Part shown: in pieces, positions 41,953 through 50,335 of the stretch | Numbering within the stretch: position 1 is the stretch's first letter | How the letters are laid out: each line of letters opens with the position of its first letter | Assembly: GCF_000196015.1 (NCBI RefSeq) | Contig: NC_007974.2 | Coordinates: 1,612,001 to 1,676,000, forward strand | Direction: 5' to 3' | From: Cupriavidus metallidurans CH34 | GTDB lineage: Bacteria; Pseudomonadota; Gammaproteobacteria; Burkholderiales; Burkholderiaceae | Length of the DNA stretch: 64,000 bases | Notes under the pieces: generated by a model | What the model was told of the DNA's origin: nothing | Database searches by the model: none | Seen by the model: only the letters and a program-made list of their open reading frames with translations | Position numbers and translations under genes: made by a program

Positions 41953-43305
41953 CTACCGCATGGGAGCGATAACGGCAACATTTAAGCCAGTTTGCTTCTC
42001 TTGATCTGAGAAGTCGAGGCGGATTTCAGCACCGATGCGATTGGCAATCGTCTGGACAATGGATAGTCCCAGACCCGAGCCGATCTGCTCGCTCCCCAGC
42101 GTGCGGTAGAAGGGATCAAACACTCGATCCCGTTCAGCCAACGGAATGCCAGGCCCACTGTCCTGAATACGTAGTACGACCTTCCCTTCCGAAACACCCA
42201 CAGAAAGATCAACACGCCCTCCCTCTGGCGTGTAGCGGATGGCGTTATCGACTAGGTTCTTGACCACAGCGATCATGTCCAGCTCGCTTGCCCACACTTC
42301 GGCGTCCAGCGCGCCTTCGACACCGATGTCGATGTGCTTGGCCTCGGCCAGCGGCATGAGGTCTTCCAGCACGCGGCGGTAGATGCTCTGGACAGATACA
42401 GGCGACTTCGGCAGGTCGGTGGCCGACTGTGCCTTGGCCAAGGTCAAGAGTTGATCGAGCAGGCTGCGGCCGCGCTCGATCCCTTGGCGCAAAACCGTCA
42501 GCCGTTCGCGCGCCACGCTGGACATTTCCGCTTCCGCGAGCCGTTCTGCTTGCAGCGACATGGCTGTCAGCGGCGAACGTAGCTCGTGCGCGGCATCCGC
42601 CACAAAGCGGCGCTGAGATTCCATCGACTGGCTGACACGAGCGAGCAGGCGATTGATCGCCACGACAAACGGACGTACCTCGACCGGAAGGTGGCGGTCT
42701 TCGACGGGATGCAGTTCCTGCTCTGCCCGCTGGTCTATTTCCTTGGACAGCGCCGCGATGGGCTGGAACATCTTGCGCACCAGGTCAGCAACGATCAACA
42801 GCAGCACCGGCACGAGAATCAAGAAAGGCATCACCGTGCGCAGTGCCCCGTCGCGGGCAATTTCATTGCGGAAACCGGACTCCTGAGCCACAGCAATGCG
42901 TTCGCCGCTCGCCGTGGTCTTGACCAGCACGCGAAACGTCTCGCCACCAACTTCCAGCGTGTGCAATCCATCCGCCAAGGTCGCCGGGAGCGGGAGCACG
43001 CCTCCTGCATCCACGCCTACCGTAGAGGGACTGACCTCACCCAAGCGCTGGACGATCACGCGCGACTCTTCATCGACATCCTTGAGACGGATATCGGTGG
43101 TTGGCACGGCAGGCAACAAGCGCTGGCGATCCATGAGCTGCGCCACCTGGCGCAGTACATCGTCCTGTAGTTCGTGCGCTTCATCGAAGGCGGACAGGAA
43201 CGAGAATACGCCCGCCACAACGGCCACCACGAGGATGGCCAGCGACAAGGTGAAGGACAGCTTGAGCTGAACTGATTCGTTCAAGCGCCTTTTGAGACCA
43301 TCCAT
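41953..43305 (-). CDS. Two-component sensor histidine kinase, QseC/PmrB-like
   Basis: 450 residues with two membrane helices (about 17-38 and 170-190) flanking a small periplasmic loop. The H-box is FVADAAHELRSPLTAM, the N-box KNLVDNAIRYTPEGG, and the G-boxes are DSGPGIP and GSGLGLSIV. The architecture is that of QseC and PmrB, which respond to envelope or metal signals. Its start overlaps the end of the response regulator gene by 25 bp, so the two are co-translated. It belongs to the transposon's leftward passenger operon. The periplasmic loop has no obvious metal-binding cluster. Confidence 0.93.
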   Translation of the reverse strand: MDGLKRRLNESVQLKLSFTLSLAILVVAVVAGVFSFLSAFDEAHELQDDVLRQVAQLMDRQRLLPAVPTTDIRLKDVDEESRVIVQRLGEVSPSTVGVDAGGVLPLPATLADGLHTLEVGGETFRVLVKTTASGERIAVAQESGFRNEIARDGALRTVMPFLILVPVLLLIVADLVRKMFQPIAALSKEIDQRAEQELHPVEDRHLPVEVRPFVVAINRLLARVSQSMESQRRFVADAAHELRSPLTAMSLQAERLAEAEMSSVARERLTVLRQGIERGRSLLDQLLTLAKAQSATDLPKSPVSVQSIYRRVLEDLMPLAEAKHIDIGVEGALDAEVWASELDMIAVVKNLVDNAIRYTPEGGRVDLSVGVSEGKVVLRIQDSGPGIPLAERDRVFDPFYRTLGSEQIGSGLGLSIVQTIANRIGAEIRLDFSDQEKQTGLNVAVIAPMR

Positions 43306-43946
43306 CCGACCCCCCTGACGTTCTTGATGACCTCGCCACCGAGCTTGCGCCGCAGTGCGTGGATTAGATATTCGACGGCATTGCTTTCGACTTCTTCCCC
43401 CCAGCCATAGATGCGATCCTCCAGTTCGCTGCGCGAAAGGATGGCACCAGGCCGAACCAGCAAGGCTTGCAGTAACGAGAACTCGCGGTTGGACAGTTGC
43501 ACTTGGGGGCCATCATTGGCACAAGCCTCTTTGGTGGCCGGGTCAAGCGTCACCACGCCGTTGCTGAGCACGGGAGCTGCCGTGCCACCTTTGCGCCTCA
43601 GGACGGCGCGCATCCGGGCCAGCAGTTCCGCCATCTGAAAGGGCTTGGACACATAGTCGTCGGCCCCGCCATCCAGGCCGCGCAGGCGATCATCCAGACC
43701 ATCGCGAGCCGTGATGATGAGCAGGGGAACCGGGTTGTCCTTGGCTCGGATGCTGGCCAGCACCTCCAGCCCATCCTTTCCGGGCAGACCGAGGTCGAGT
43801 AGCACCAGGTCGTAATGCTGGCAGCCCAGCGTGGTGAGCGCCGTCTGCCCGTCCTTCACCCAGTCGGCGGCGTAGGACGCATCCTTCAATGCGCCCTGGA
43901 TCGCGTCACCGATCATGGGATCGTCTTCGACAAGCAATACCCGCAT
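43281..43946 (-). CDS. OmpR/PhoB-family response regulator, QseB/PmrA-like
   Basis: 221 residues from the ATG at 43946 (GGAGGGGGA upstream). The receiver is intact: VEDDPMI, LLDLGLPGKDG (phosphoacceptor Asp) and DDYVSKPF. A winged-helix DNA-binding domain follows, LSNREFSLLQALLV to NAVEYLIHALRRKLGG and IKNVRGVGWMV. It probably controls the passenger operon through the paired CTAAG-type boxes at 46049-46070 and 47112-47133. It lies 22 bp after the first DUF347 gene. Confidence 0.94.
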   Translation of the reverse strand: MRVLLVEDDPMIGDAIQGALKDASYAADWVKDGQTALTTLGCQHYDLVLLDLGLPGKDGLEVLASIRAKDNPVPLLIITARDGLDDRLRGLDGGADDYVSKPFQMAELLARMRAVLRRKGGTAAPVLSNGVVTLDPATKEACANDGPQVQLSNREFSLLQALLVRPGAILSRSELEDRIYGWGEEVESNAVEYLIHALRRKLGGEVIKNVRGVGWMVSKGA

Positions 43947-43968
43947 TCCCCCTCCGTTCAATCGTTGT

Positions 43969-44727
43969 TCAATGTGCCGTCCTGGCTGCTCTCTGCCTGA
44001 ACAGCAGGATCGCAGTCAGCATGAAGGCCAACAGTGCGGCCGATGCCGAATAGCGGCTCAACGCCAGACCACCCGCGCTCAGTGGCTTGTCCAGAAAATC
44101 CCCGACCACGGCACCCAGCGGGCGAGTCAGGATGAACGCCGCCCAGAACAGCAGCGTGCGGGACACGCTCGTCCAGTAGTAGGCTGCCACGACCAGCGCG
44201 AGCAGCCCGCCGAACACGACGGCCGCACCCGTGTAGCCCAAGCCCGCCGTGTCGGCTGTCCAGTCGCCTAACGCGGTGCCCAGCGTTTGGGAGAACATGA
44301 TCGTCAGCCAGTAGAAGGCTTCTGCCTTGGGCGAGCTGACCGTGCTCACCGACACGGAGCCGAGGGTGCGATGCCAGACGAAGAGCGAGCCGAGCAGCAA
44401 GGCCAGCAGCAAGCTCGAACCTCCAGCGTACCCGATTCCCAGCGATCGATCCGCAAAATCGGCCAATGTCGTGCCGACCGTGGTCGTGGCGATGATGGTT
44501 GTCCAGTACAGGAAGGGATGGAAGCCTTTGGCCTTGACCTGCGCGACGACGGCAGCCAGGAAGATCGCCGCGAAGATGGCTGTACCGACCAGGTAGCCCA
44601 GGTTCATGGACATCGAAACCGCATCACCGCCAGTTTCACCGAGCGTCGTGGCGGCAATCTTGATGAGCCAGAAGCCCAGCGTGACTTCGGGCACCTTGGC
44701 CAGCGCGTGTTCAGTGGATGTTTTCAT
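43969..44727 (-). CDS. DUF347 (COG4705) multi-pass membrane protein, paralogue 1
   Basis: 252 residues, almost entirely hydrophobic helices, with DUF347-type repeats of about 60 residues. Each has a GT/TGE-type polar pair and a following Asp: KIAATTLGETGGDAV, IIATTTVGTTLADFAD, MFSQTLGTALGDWTAD and ILTRPLGAVVGDFLDK. The fourfold repeat with buried acidic residues suggests a transporter or channel, but no function is established. The second paralogue, 45216-45998, aligns along the whole length. The small lipoprotein gene lies between them. Confidence 0.88.
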   Translation of the reverse strand: MKTSTEHALAKVPEVTLGFWLIKIAATTLGETGGDAVSMSMNLGYLVGTAIFAAIFLAAVVAQVKAKGFHPFLYWTTIIATTTVGTTLADFADRSLGIGYAGGSSLLLALLLGSLFVWHRTLGSVSVSTVSSPKAEAFYWLTIMFSQTLGTALGDWTADTAGLGYTGAAVVFGGLLALVVAAYYWTSVSRTLLFWAAFILTRPLGAVVGDFLDKPLSAGGLALSRYSASAALLAFMLTAILLFRQRAARTAH

Positions 44728-44736
44728 GGGGCGCGC

Positions 44737-45186
44737 TCACTTTCCTTCGAGCGTGTTAAAGGTTTTCAGCAGGGCATCCATCGCAGCCTTGCAGTCAGCC
44801 TGGCTTGGCGTGTCTGCGCGAAGCGTCGCAAGCGACTTGTCGATGGCCTTGTCGAGCAGATGCCAGTCATCTGCCGCGCGCGGTTTGAGTCCGGCTTCGG
44901 CCGAATCCCATGCGACTTCCAAGTCCTTGATGCGTGACTTGGCAGCAGGCAGATCGCCCTTGTCAACGATGGCGGCGACATCAGTGGCGATGCTGCGGAA
45001 GGCCGACAGGTCGCCCAGCTTGGATGCAGTTTTGACTTGCAAGGCCGAGACAGTCTGGGCCGGTGTAGTTGATGCCGAGCTTGCGTTGTTCTGATCGGCA
45101 GATTTGGAACAACCAGCCGCGAGGACCACGAGCACGGCGGCCGAAATGGCGGCAACAGGGCGAGCGATTGAGTGCTTTATGAGCAT
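44737..45186 (-). CDS. Small outer-envelope lipoprotein, passenger operon
   Basis: 149 residues from the ATG at 45186 with AAGGAGAAAAAC upstream; longer upstream frames are shadows of the DUF347 gene. The lipobox is VLAAGC, giving a lipid-modified Cys near residue 27, followed by SKSADQNN. The mature part is helical and charged, and the C-terminal half ([29 protein letters not shown]) looks like a four-helix-bundle fragment. I do not recognise a named family. It lies 9 bp before DUF347 gene 1 and 29 bp after DUF347 gene 2, so it may be a periplasmic partner of those membrane proteins. Confidence 0.85.
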   Translation of the reverse strand: MLIKHSIARPVAAISAAVLVVLAAGCSKSADQNNASSASTTPAQTVSALQVKTASKLGDLSAFRSIATDVAAIVDKGDLPAAKSRIKDLEVAWDSAEAGLKPRAADDWHLLDKAIDKSLATLRADTPSQADCKAAMDALLKTFNTLEGK

Positions 45187-45215
45187 GTTTTTCTCCTTGT
45201 GTAGAGCGAAGATGG

Positions 45216-45998
45216 TTATTCGACGAGCTGGGCCGAGCGGCGTCCATTCATGCCGATCTGCGCGACGGCCACCAGCATGACGATCACCGTGAGGAACAAG
45301 GCGCTTGTCCACATGGCACCCATGCCAAGGCCGCCATAGGTCTTGGCCTGAGTCAGCAAGTCGCCGAGTGCGGCCCCGAAGGGGCGGGTCAATATGTAGG
45401 CGATCCAGAAGGTCAGAACGGCGTTGCCGCCCATGCGCCAGGCGGTATAGGTGATGCCAATCAGCACACCGAACGCCACCGCGCCCCAGGTAAAGCCCAA
45501 GCCCAATGCCTCGGTCGCCAAATCGCCAGCAGCCGTGCCCAGCGCGAACGTGCAGAGGATGGCAGCCCAATAGAACAGCTCCCGGCTGCGCGTCACAATG
45601 TCGTGAATGGACAGGGTGCGCTCGATCCGATACCAGACGAAGAAGATCGCGGCGAGCGCAACGGCGAACGCCGAGGTGCTGATGTACAGGCTGACGCCAA
45701 GGCCATCGGTCAGCAGATCGGTGATCTGGGTGCCGACCACGCTGACCAGTACCACCGTCAGCCAGTAAATCCAAGGGGTATAGCGTCGGGTGCGCAACTG
45801 CATGAACAAGGCGGCCGCCAACAGGGCAGCCATGACGGTTCGAGTCACGCCTTGCCCCCACCCTGCGTTGACCGCCAGGAAATCGGCTCCCGTCTCGCCC
45901 ACCGTGGTGGACATGATCTTGATGATCCAGAACGACAGCGCGACTTCCGGGACTTTATTGAGCCAGCCAGTGGTGCTGCTCGTGGGCAATTTGTTCAT
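45216..45998 (-). CDS. DUF347 (COG4705) multi-pass membrane protein, paralogue 2
   Basis: 260 residues from the ATG at 45998 with CAGGAGAACACC upstream. It has the same repeat plan as paralogue 1: [62 protein letters not shown] and [15 protein letters not shown]. The N-terminal KVPEV..GFW/SFW stretch is shared by both. Two copies in one operon suggest a heteromeric complex. The 70-bp gap upstream holds one of the two regulator-like boxes, so an internal promoter is possible. Confidence 0.88.
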   Translation of the reverse strand: MNKLPTSSTTGWLNKVPEVALSFWIIKIMSTTVGETGADFLAVNAGWGQGVTRTVMAALLAAALFMQLRTRRYTPWIYWLTVVLVSVVGTQITDLLTDGLGVSLYISTSAFAVALAAIFFVWYRIERTLSIHDIVTRSRELFYWAAILCTFALGTAAGDLATEALGLGFTWGAVAFGVLIGITYTAWRMGGNAVLTFWIAYILTRPFGAALGDLLTQAKTYGGLGMGAMWTSALFLTVIVMLVAVAQIGMNGRRSAQLVE

Positions 45999-46048
45999 GG
46001 TGTTCTCCTGCCGGGGGTGAAATGGTTTGCCAGCAGTTTGAACATGCT

Positions 46049-46070
46049 GACTTAGCCCGCCCATAGGCTC
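46049..46070 (-). promoter_or_regulatory. Candidate response-regulator box upstream of DUF347 paralogue 2
   Basis: On the minus strand CTATG-N6-CTAAG is followed by TCAGCATG. The stretch GCGGGCTAAGTC differs at one base from the box at 47112-47123, and it ends 51 bp from the start codon, nearly the same distance as the other. Tandem half-sites with 11-bp spacing are typical for PmrA/QseB-type regulators. Confidence 0.6.
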
Positions 46071-46665
46071 ACTCGCGCACCCATCCAAGCGCGATCAACC
46101 CGCTGAAAAGCCGCCGATGGATTCCGGTGGAAAGTTGATAACTTGGCAATAGATACCAGTGTGCTTCACGTAACGTCAGCCAGGCACAGATTGCAGCAAC
46201 GGCGATGGCCCCGAGCATGTCGAATGGGAAGTGCACTCCAAGGTAGATGCGCGCCCAGGCAATGGGAACGCCCAGCAAAGCCAAAGTCACGCCTGCAATT
46301 CGTGGGCCTCGTTGCAGCGCGAGGCTGAAGGCAACCGCCCACCACAGCGTCAGGTGATCGCTTGGGAAAGACGAATCGGCAACATGAGGGATGAGGGTGT
46401 GACCCAGGCCGATCATGAAAGGTCGAGGATGCAACCAAGCCAGGCCGATGATCTGGTTGATGAGCAGGCCCAGCAATCCCGATGCGCTAGCAACGAGCAT
46501 CGTCTTGCGGGTAGGCTCGCCGCCGCGAAGCCAGCCGATGCCGATCAGGAGTGGAACCGCCCAGATGAGCTGTTCGGCAAAGAAGGTGGCCAACGTCAGA
46601 GCCAAAGCACTGGGATGCTCCGGTGCGTTGAGCCAGAGAAAAAATGTATGGTTGAGTGATTCCAT
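46069..46665 (-). CDS. PAP2-family membrane phosphatase (undecaprenyl-diphosphatase-like)
   Basis: 198 residues from the ATG at 46665 with GGAGACC upstream. The three PAP2 motifs are present: IIGLAWLHPRP, SFPSDHLTL and RIYLGVHFPFDMLG with the catalytic His. The short, helical form resembles BcrC/YbjG undecaprenyl-pyrophosphate phosphatases, which recycle the cell-wall lipid carrier, or lipid A phosphatases. It belongs to the transposon passenger operon after the PepSY gene. Together with a QseBC/PmrAB-like system it points to envelope remodelling. It could act on other membrane phospholipids. Confidence 0.9.
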   Translation of the reverse strand: MESLNHTFFLWLNAPEHPSALALTLATFFAEQLIWAVPLLIGIGWLRGGEPTRKTMLVASASGLLGLLINQIIGLAWLHPRPFMIGLGHTLIPHVADSSFPSDHLTLWWAVAFSLALQRGPRIAGVTLALLGVPIAWARIYLGVHFPFDMLGAIAVAAICAWLTLREAHWYLLPSYQLSTGIHRRLFSGLIALGWVRE

Positions 46666-46721
46666 GAGGTCTCCGGGCCGGATCGCCTCCGAGGGAAACG
46701 ATCCGGCCATACTGTCGGGAG

Positions 46722-47057
46722 TCAGTCCCGCTTGTCGTGGTCATCATCGTGATCCGCCTTGTCCTCGGTAGACGAGATGACCGTGCCCTTGTCGGCATCG
46801 ACCCGGACATCGAAGACCTTGGCCCCGCTGACGACTTCCACGTCGTAGACCCAGCCTTGCTTCGAGTTCTCGTACTCGGCGCGTGACGCCTTGCCATTGG
46901 CGTGCTGCTCGGCGACGGTGACCGCCTGAGTGAGGGGAATCTTGGCCTTGCTGATTGCCAGTGCGTCGTTTTCCATACCGCCATTGGCGGCGTAGGCGAC
47001 CGCGCCGGTTGCAGCGATGGCGACGGCCAGAAGGGAAAGTTTGGTATAGCGGTACAT
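46722..47057 (-). CDS. PepSY-domain periplasmic protein
   Basis: 111 residues from the ATG at 47057 with CTGGAGAAG upstream. A signal peptide (AVAIAATGAVAYA) precedes a PepSY domain: ISLTQA-like KIPLTQAVTVAEQH, YDVEVVSGAKVFDVRVDADKG. The tail is Asp/His-rich (DHDDDHDKRD) and may bind metal. Small PepSY proteins are often co-regulated with PmrAB/QseBC-type systems. First gene of the leftward passenger operon, so its promoter lies in 47058-47178 with the regulator-like box. Confidence 0.9.
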   Translation of the reverse strand: MYRYTKLSLLAVAIAATGAVAYAANGGMENDALAISKAKIPLTQAVTVAEQHANGKASRAEYENSKQGWVYDVEVVSGAKVFDVRVDADKGTVISSTEDKADHDDDHDKRD

Positions 47058-47111
47058 GATGCTTCTCCAGAAGAGTGCAGGGATTTGCACAGTGGAGAAG
47101 GTACGCAGGCA

Positions 47112-47133
47112 GACTTAGCTCGCACTGAGCCGG
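47112..47133 (-). promoter_or_regulatory. Candidate response-regulator box upstream of PepSY gene
   Basis: On the minus strand CTCAG-N6-CTAAG is followed by TCTGCCTG. GCGAGCTAAGTC matches the box at 46049-46060 at 11 of 12 bases and ends 55 bp from the PepSY start. A TACCTT hexamer follows the box and could be a -10. Confidence 0.6.
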
Positions 47134-47179
47134 GAAGTTTTCGCTCTCGCCGATGTAGTGTTATCGACTCCTGACAATT

Positions 47180-47205
47180 GGTGCAGTCGTCTTCTGAAAA
47201 TGACA
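47180..47205. repeat. Right terminal inverted repeat of Tn5053-family transposon
   Basis: The exact reverse complement of the left repeat over 26 bp, ending ...AAAATGACA at 47205. The outer 5-mer is GCTAT, not the TCAGT found at the left, so no target duplication is left. Confidence 0.96.
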
Positions 47206-47948
47206 GCTATCTCCGTCCCGGCAGAATCAGCCGGCGGCAACTGGCGCTGGCAGTCGCTGGCGGCCTGGCCATCGTCGCCAACTGGCTGTTGCTGTTCTCG
47301 GCCTACTCCGGCGCGTCTATTTCCATCGCCACGGCGGTCTACAACACGCAGCCGTTCATGCTCGTTGGCCTCGGCGCATTGTTCCTTGGCGAGCGCCTGA
47401 CGCTCGCCAGGTTCGGATGGCTCGTGCTGGCGTTCGGCGGCATGCTGCTGATCGTGCGTGCGGGGCCCGATGCCGGCGCCATGGATGGGCGCTATCTGGT
47501 CGGGATCCTGCTGGCACTGGGCGCCGCGTTCTGCTACGCGCTGGCCGCGCTGATCGCCAAGAAGCTCAAGGATGTCCCGCCGCACCTGATCGCGCTGATT
47601 CACGTGATCGTCGGCACGGTGACGCTGCTCCCGATGAGCCTGCAAGCGGACTGGCCCACCGGCGCCGCAACATGGACGACGCTGGTCACGCTCGGCTTCG
47701 TGCATACCGGCGTGATGTACATCCTGCTGTATGGCGCCATCCAGAAACTGTCCACCTCGCTGACCGGCGCGTTGTCGTTCATCTATCCGATCGTGGCCAT
47801 CCTGGTGGACCGGCTCGCGTTCGGCCATCACCTGCACCCGTCGCAGATCGCCGGCGCCACGCTGATCCTGCTGGCCGCCGCGGGCATGACGATGGGATGG
47901 TCGTGGCGCAAGCGCCTGCCGTCGGCCGCGCGCAAGCCGTCCGCCTGA
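47206..47948 (+). pseudogene. EamA/DMT-family transporter, 5'-truncated by the transposon
   Basis: The frame enters from the inverted repeat and continues as SYLRPGRISRRQLALAVAGG. The visible helices correspond to the third helix onward of a ten-helix EamA protein (WLLLFSAYSGASISIATAVYNTQPF, then the second EamA unit to a C-terminal WSWRKRL). About 60-70 residues with the first two helices and the native start are missing. They are not on the other side of the element, where the carboxylase gene begins. A TTG inside the repeat could start translation, but a working transporter is unlikely. It was probably divergent from the carboxylase operon before the deletion. Confidence 0.88.
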
Positions 47949-47954
47949 CCGCGG

Positions 47955-49262
47955 TCAATCGACTTCGATCGCGGCCGGCCTTCGCCCACCCGGCGCCGCC
48001 ACACCGAGCCAACGGGCGAAGAGCTTGAGCGTCAGCCCGTTGAAGAACAGGTTCAGCAGCACGAAGCCCGCTGCCATGGCCGCCGCGAAATGACGGGTGT
48101 CTGGCGCCAGGTCCTGATTCCGGGCCAGGCAGATGGCCAGTGTCAGCGTCACGGGACCACGCACGCCACCCCAGGCAATCAGCAACTGGTGCGAGACCGG
48201 CAACGGTTTGCAGATGCCAATCCGGCTCATCATCGGCATGCTCACGGACAAGATGCCGAACCGGCTCGCCACCGCCGCGACCAGCACGAGCAGCAGGATG
48301 ACGACGTCGATCATGCGCAGGTCGTCGAGCAGCGACGGCACGTGTGCTGTCGCCAGCAGCAACACGCTGGCGCTGGCAATAGTGGCCTGATAGAGCCACA
48401 ACTGGCGAAACAGCTTGACGTGCGATGCAGGGCGCCGCGAAAGCATGATCCGCCCGACCACGAGCCCCGCGCACACCACCGCCGCCACGCCCGACACATG
48501 CAGCACGCGCTCCGCGAACGGATAGATCAGGTTAGGCAACGCGAGCGATAGCGAGTACTCGGCGAACGGCGGGCTGCGCATCGCGCCCGACACGAACACC
48601 AACACCACGCCCACGAGCCAGCCGACCGCGCAACCGCCAAGCAGCGAGAGAAGAAACTGGGCCAGCGGAAAATGCGCGGCATCGTGTGTCGGCATGACCG
48701 AAATCACGCCCGTCAGCAAGGTTGTGATCGCAATCGCGGCGGCATCGTTGAACAGGCTCTCGCCTTCGACCAGCCGAATCAGCCGCGCCGGCGCGCCACT
48801 GCTCTGGAACAGGCCGATGACCGTGGACGGATCGGTGGTGCTGACGATCGCACCGAGCAAGAGGCAGGCGATCAGTCCCTGCCCGCTGGTCAGGTAAGCC
48901 ACCGCGCCGACGCTCAGCGTTGCCGCGACCACGGCGCCGATGGCCAGCAGCAGGATTGGGCCGAGGTCGGCGACGAACCCTGAACTATCGACCTCGATTG
49001 CCGCCTGAAACAGGATTGGCGGCAGGAAGATCCAGAGATAGGCCTCGGGCGGCATGGCCGGCGACAGGAACGGCGCGATAGTATTCGCTGCGAATGCGGG
49101 CGCGACATGCTCTAGCGCCACATAGCCGAAGCCGATAGTGACGCCGGCGGCGGTCAGGATGATCGGGTCGGGCAACCGCACACGTTGTGCGATGACATGG
49201 CAAATGGCGATGAAGAACAGCAGCACGCCGACTCGCGTAGTCAGTTCAATGGCAACGTCCAA
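47955..49262 (-). CDS. NhaP-type Na+(K+)/H+ antiporter
   Basis: 435 residues from a TTG at 49262 with CAGGAGCCC upstream; the longer frame to 49571 is not convincing. It has 12 or so helices and the CPA1/NhaP ion-site signatures: ILGAIVSTTDPSTV-like LLLGAIVSTTDPSTV and LVEGESLFNDAAAIA. WGGVRGPVTLTLAI near the C-terminus is also typical. It exchanges monovalent cations for protons in the inner membrane. It converges with the EamA fragment. The 359-bp gap upstream (49263-49621) shows no gene. Confidence 0.92.
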   Translation of the reverse strand: MDVAIELTTRVGVLLFFIAICHVIAQRVRLPDPIILTAAGVTIGFGYVALEHVAPAFAANTIAPFLSPAMPPEAYLWIFLPPILFQAAIEVDSSGFVADLGPILLLAIGAVVAATLSVGAVAYLTSGQGLIACLLLGAIVSTTDPSTVIGLFQSSGAPARLIRLVEGESLFNDAAAIAITTLLTGVISVMPTHDAAHFPLAQFLLSLLGGCAVGWLVGVVLVFVSGAMRSPPFAEYSLSLALPNLIYPFAERVLHVSGVAAVVCAGLVVGRIMLSRRPASHVKLFRQLWLYQATIASASVLLLATAHVPSLLDDLRMIDVVILLLVLVAAVASRFGILSVSMPMMSRIGICKPLPVSHQLLIAWGGVRGPVTLTLAICLARNQDLAPDTRHFAAAMAAGFVLLNLFFNGLTLKLFARWLGVAAPGGRRPAAIEVD

Positions 49263-49621
49263 GGTTGGGCTCCTGATACGGATGGGGAGTTGGCTGAGGG
49301 CGCTGGCGGCTCTTCCTGCACTATTGCGGGACGAGCATTGAGTAGTCCGGTTAGATGCACGGCTGGCGGCCAAGATTCTGCCGATTCGCGCAATTCCGCA
49401 TTGCAGAGTGACGGCGGAGTCGTGTAAAGCCCCGCGCTGCAAGGCTGGGCGGGGTATTGCCGCCCACCGGTGACCGTATGCGATCCGCCACAACCCCTGC
49501 GTGGCATTGACCGTGCGGGTCGCCGTCGCTAGGATAGCCCGGCGCCAGCCCTTGCCTGGCCGGCGCGGCAAACGGCGCGGCAGGCCGGACTGCGCAACCG
49601 AAGTGGCCGATCGACCAGACC
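49263..49621. other. Intergenic region without a supported gene
   Basis: The divergent spacer between the antiporter and the NarL-type regulator. It contains only short overlapping frames that lack ribosome binding sites. It must hold promoters for both genes, but I found no clear -35/-10 pair or palindrome. Confidence 0.6.
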
Positions 49622-50335
49622 ATGACCCACCAGCCCCCGGCGATGGACGCGGATATCCGCGTGATGCTTGTAGAAGACGACCCGGCCACCAGTGCCCGCC
49701 TGACTTCCGCGCTTGCCAGCGTGCCCGGCATCCATGTGATGGCGACCTGCCAGAACCGCGTCAGCGCCTGCGAGTGGCTGACCGTCAATACGCCCGATGT
49801 GGTGCTGTGCGACCTGGGCCTGCCCGATGGCTCCGGCATCGACGTGATCCGCTTTGCCCGGCGCCGGCACCCACACTGCGAGTGCATGGTCATCACCATG
49901 TTCGGTGATGAGGCCAATGTGCTGGCCAGCATCTCGGCCGGGGCCACCGGCTATCTGCTCAAGGACGCTTCCGACGAAGACCTGCGTGCCTCTGTGCGCG
50001 AGCTTCGCGCAGGCGGCTCTCCGATGAGTCCCGTGATCGCCCGCCGCGTCATTAACCGGTTGCGCGATGCGAACATCCCTGCCCCGCGCGCCGTCCGTGC
50101 GGAACCGGCGACGCCGTTGTTACCAGAGGCCGTTGTTGCGCTCTCCGCGCGGGAGTCCGAGATTCTCGACCTCGTCGCGCGCGGCTACACGTATGCGGAG
50201 ATCGCCCGGCACCTGTCCATCAGCGTGAATACGGTGGCGGCCCACATCCGCAACATCTACGGCAAGTTGGCCGTGAACTCGCGCTCCGAGGCGGTTTTCG
50301 AAGCCCACAAGCTTGGTCTGCTGAAATCGATGTGA
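49622..50335 (+). CDS. NarL/LuxR-family response regulator
   Basis: 237 residues. The receiver has MLVEDDPAT, LCDLGLPDGSG with the phosphoacceptor Asp near residue 62, and GYLLKD. The C-terminal helix-turn-helix is LSARESEILDLVARGYTYAE, then SVNTVAAHIRNIYGKL. Its TGA overlaps the GTG start of the following kinase gene (50332-50335), so the pair is co-translated. Target genes are not known; the downstream MetQ-like gene is a candidate. The ATG at 49622 is preferred, although in-frame ATG codons lie a few residues further on. Confidence 0.92.
   Translation: MTHQPPAMDADIRVMLVEDDPATSARLTSALASVPGIHVMATCQNRVSACEWLTVNTPDVVLCDLGLPDGSGIDVIRFARRRHPHCECMVITMFGDEANVLASISAGATGYLLKDASDEDLRASVRELRAGGSPMSPVIARRVINRLRDANIPAPRAVRAEPATPLLPEAVVALSARESEILDLVARGYTYAEIARHLSISVNTVAAHIRNIYGKLAVNSRSEAVFEAHKLGLLKSM

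Larger units (their letters stand above)
36803..47205. mobile_element. Tn5053/Tn402-family transposon with non-mer passenger operon
   Basis: The element is about 10.4 kb, bounded by perfect 26-bp inverted repeats. The left part is the standard tniA-tniB-tniQ-res-tniR set, reading rightward. The right part, where mer genes sit in Tn5053, holds eight leftward genes: PepSY protein, PAP2 phosphatase, DUF347 protein, lipoprotein, DUF347 protein, response regulator, sensor kinase, half-size EamA protein. All tni genes appear intact, so it could be active. Matching 5-bp target duplications are absent (TCAGT left, GCTAT right), which points to a later deletion beside the element. From memory only, a Tn5053-family element with metal-induced membrane genes has been described in Cupriavidus metallidurans; this may be a relative. 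Confidence 0.95.

Noticed and set aside
47178..47205. TTG in the inverted repeat as native start of the EamA gene
   Set aside because: It is transposon sequence; the protein lacks the first two helices, so the native start was lost.
36798..47210. Matching 5-bp target duplication around the transposon
   Set aside because: Checked directly: TCAGT on the left and GCTAT on the right do not match in either orientation.
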